Positions 6,795 to 7,231 of a stretch of DNA of 7,231 bases are shown here, one piece after another. Source of the stretch: Maribacter sp. (GTDB lineage Bacteria; Bacteroidota; Bacteroidia; Flavobacteriales; Flavobacteriaceae); NCBI GenBank assembly GCA_003232155.1, contig QILY01000230.1, positions 1-7,231 of the forward strand, in the 5' to 3' direction. The notes under the pieces are model-generated. The model was not told the DNA's origin, ran no database searches, and saw only the letters and a program-made list of their open reading frames with translations. The number at the start of each line of letters is the position of its first letter. The first letter of the stretch is position 1. The translations under genes were made by a program, and so were the position numbers.

Positions 6795-7231
6795 TCAGCC
6801 GTTTTGAATTGGCAGATATGGATTTTCAAGAAAAGCCTGTTGAATATTATAGAGTACAGGTTGTTTGTTTTTCTTTAGGGTAGAGATATACCCCCTAATT
6901 GTCGCAAAGTATTGCGCATGGGTCTGTGACCTGAAACAACCTGACACTTTCTGTTTGACCTTGATCCCCGAAGTGAATTCGGGGCAGGCTATTCTCAGAT
7001 CCCTTTCTGCTTGGTTGTTGTCAAAAGGAACTAGAGGCTGTTTTATAAATTTAAGAAATAGATATTTATGTTTTTCTAGCGCAAATGCTAATCGCTGCTC
7101 ATCGGTCTTCTTGAATTTCTTGTCATAATTCTTTATCACGGGCCTGATGATATCGACATATCGTTTGAATATCTTGGAATAATAGGAGGCTTTTAGTTTG
7201 TGCTTTTTTTCTTTAGCGTTTTTAGCTTGTA
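6795..7231 (-). CDS. IS66-family transposase, C-terminal part (partial), with an in-frame repeat insertion
   Basis: The frame stays open from the TGA at 6795-6797 to the window edge, so GTG 7139 is an internal codon and not the start. About 145 residues are visible. A basic stretch (KNAKEKKHKLKASYYSKIFK) leads to the hallmark VPFDNNQAERDLR, whose Glu (codon 7005-7007) is the last residue of the DDE catalytic triad. KVKQKVSGCFRSQ and IRGYISTLKKN follow, both typical of the IS66 C-terminus, and the protein ends naturally in FLENPYLPIQNG. Family members read about LRMIKVKQK after the Glu; here eight extra residues (ACPEFTSG) interrupt this, encoded by the repeat at 6966-6989. They sit four residues past the catalytic Glu and may impair activity. 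Whether the gene is otherwise intact cannot be seen here. Confidence 0.88.
   Translation of the reverse strand, partial: QAKNAKEKKHKLKASYYSKIFKRYVDIIRPVIKNYDKKFKKTDEQRLAFALEKHKYLFLKFIKQPLVPFDNNQAERDLRIACPEFTSGIKVKQKVSGCFRSQTHAQYFATIRGYISTLKKNKQPVLYNIQQAFLENPYLPIQNG
6966..6989. repeat. Palindromic REP-like element inserted in the IS66 transposase gene
   Basis: CCCCGAA (6966-6972) and TTCGGGG (6978-6984) form a perfect 7-bp GC-rich inverted repeat around GTGAA, followed by CAGGC (6985-6989). The 24 bases correspond exactly to the eight residues that are extra compared with the IS66 consensus, so the insertion kept the frame. The GC-rich block stands out from its AT-rich surroundings. The sequence resembles a short dispersed palindrome that I associate with marine Flavobacteriia genomes; this recollection was not checked. 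No second copy occurs in this window. Confidence 0.6.

Larger units (their letters stand above)
6787..7231 (-). mobile_element. IS66-family insertion sequence, 3' end only (runs off the right edge)
   Basis: The element is recognised by its transposase. The outer boundary is placed at 6787 because IS66-family terminal inverted repeats begin with GTAA, and GTAACAGTTCAGCC starts there, overlapping the transposase stop (TGA, 6795-6797 on the minus strand). IS66 elements make 8-bp target duplications, so ATAAATTT (6779-6786) is the predicted left copy. The other end and the accessory genes usual for the family are outside the window. Confidence 0.6.

Noticed and set aside
6865..7128. Plus-strand open frame of 87 codons at the right end
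   Set aside because: It lies opposite the well-supported IS66 transposase motifs on the minus strand.

Overview
The window looks like a chromosomal segment of a member of the Bacteroidota, most likely Flavobacteriaceae. The reasons are AT-rich DNA, AT-rich leaders without clear Shine-Dalgarno sequences, TAnnTTTG-type promoter elements, an HPPK/deoxynucleoside kinase fusion, an SppA that begins MNFLRNLLA, a TonB-receptor-type barrel fragment and a lipoprotein with a Gly/Cys-rich middle. These traits are judged from memory of the group; no search was run.

The left half (1-3752) is housekeeping. A possible gene tail (1-126) is followed by a TrmH/SpoU-type RNA methyltransferase that is broken by a frame-changing deletion near base 361 (136-637). 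On the minus strand, ending at a hairpin terminator (660-684), lies the HPPK-deoxynucleoside kinase fusion (776-1918). Back to back with it is sppA (1992-3752), a membrane-bound signal peptide peptidase with its catalytic Lys and Ser in place. The roughly 70 bp between the two divergent genes holds two TAnnTTTG elements facing each other in a near-perfect palindrome, which may be a shared bidirectional promoter.

The right half (3753-7231) is accessory and all on the minus strand. Read in its own direction it starts at the window edge with the 3' part of an IS66-family transposase gene. A short palindromic repeat is inserted in frame in that gene just after its catalytic Glu, and the IS end appears to be at 6787. 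Next comes a two-gene unit: a 545-aa lipoprotein with a C-terminal HExxH metallopeptidase domain of polymorphic-toxin type (4968-6605), then, 7 bp on, a 168-aa exported protein of unknown family (4454-4960). Last is a 218-codon remnant of a TonB-dependent receptor beta-barrel (3762-4418), cut at both ends and lying 9 bp from the sppA stop.

The most interesting part is the lipoprotein metallopeptidase and exported-partner pair. Its layout is that of a surface-anchored toxin or protease with an immunity or inhibitor protein, set between a mobile element and a broken receptor gene. The enzyme class is supported by visible motifs. The toxin/immunity reading is inference.
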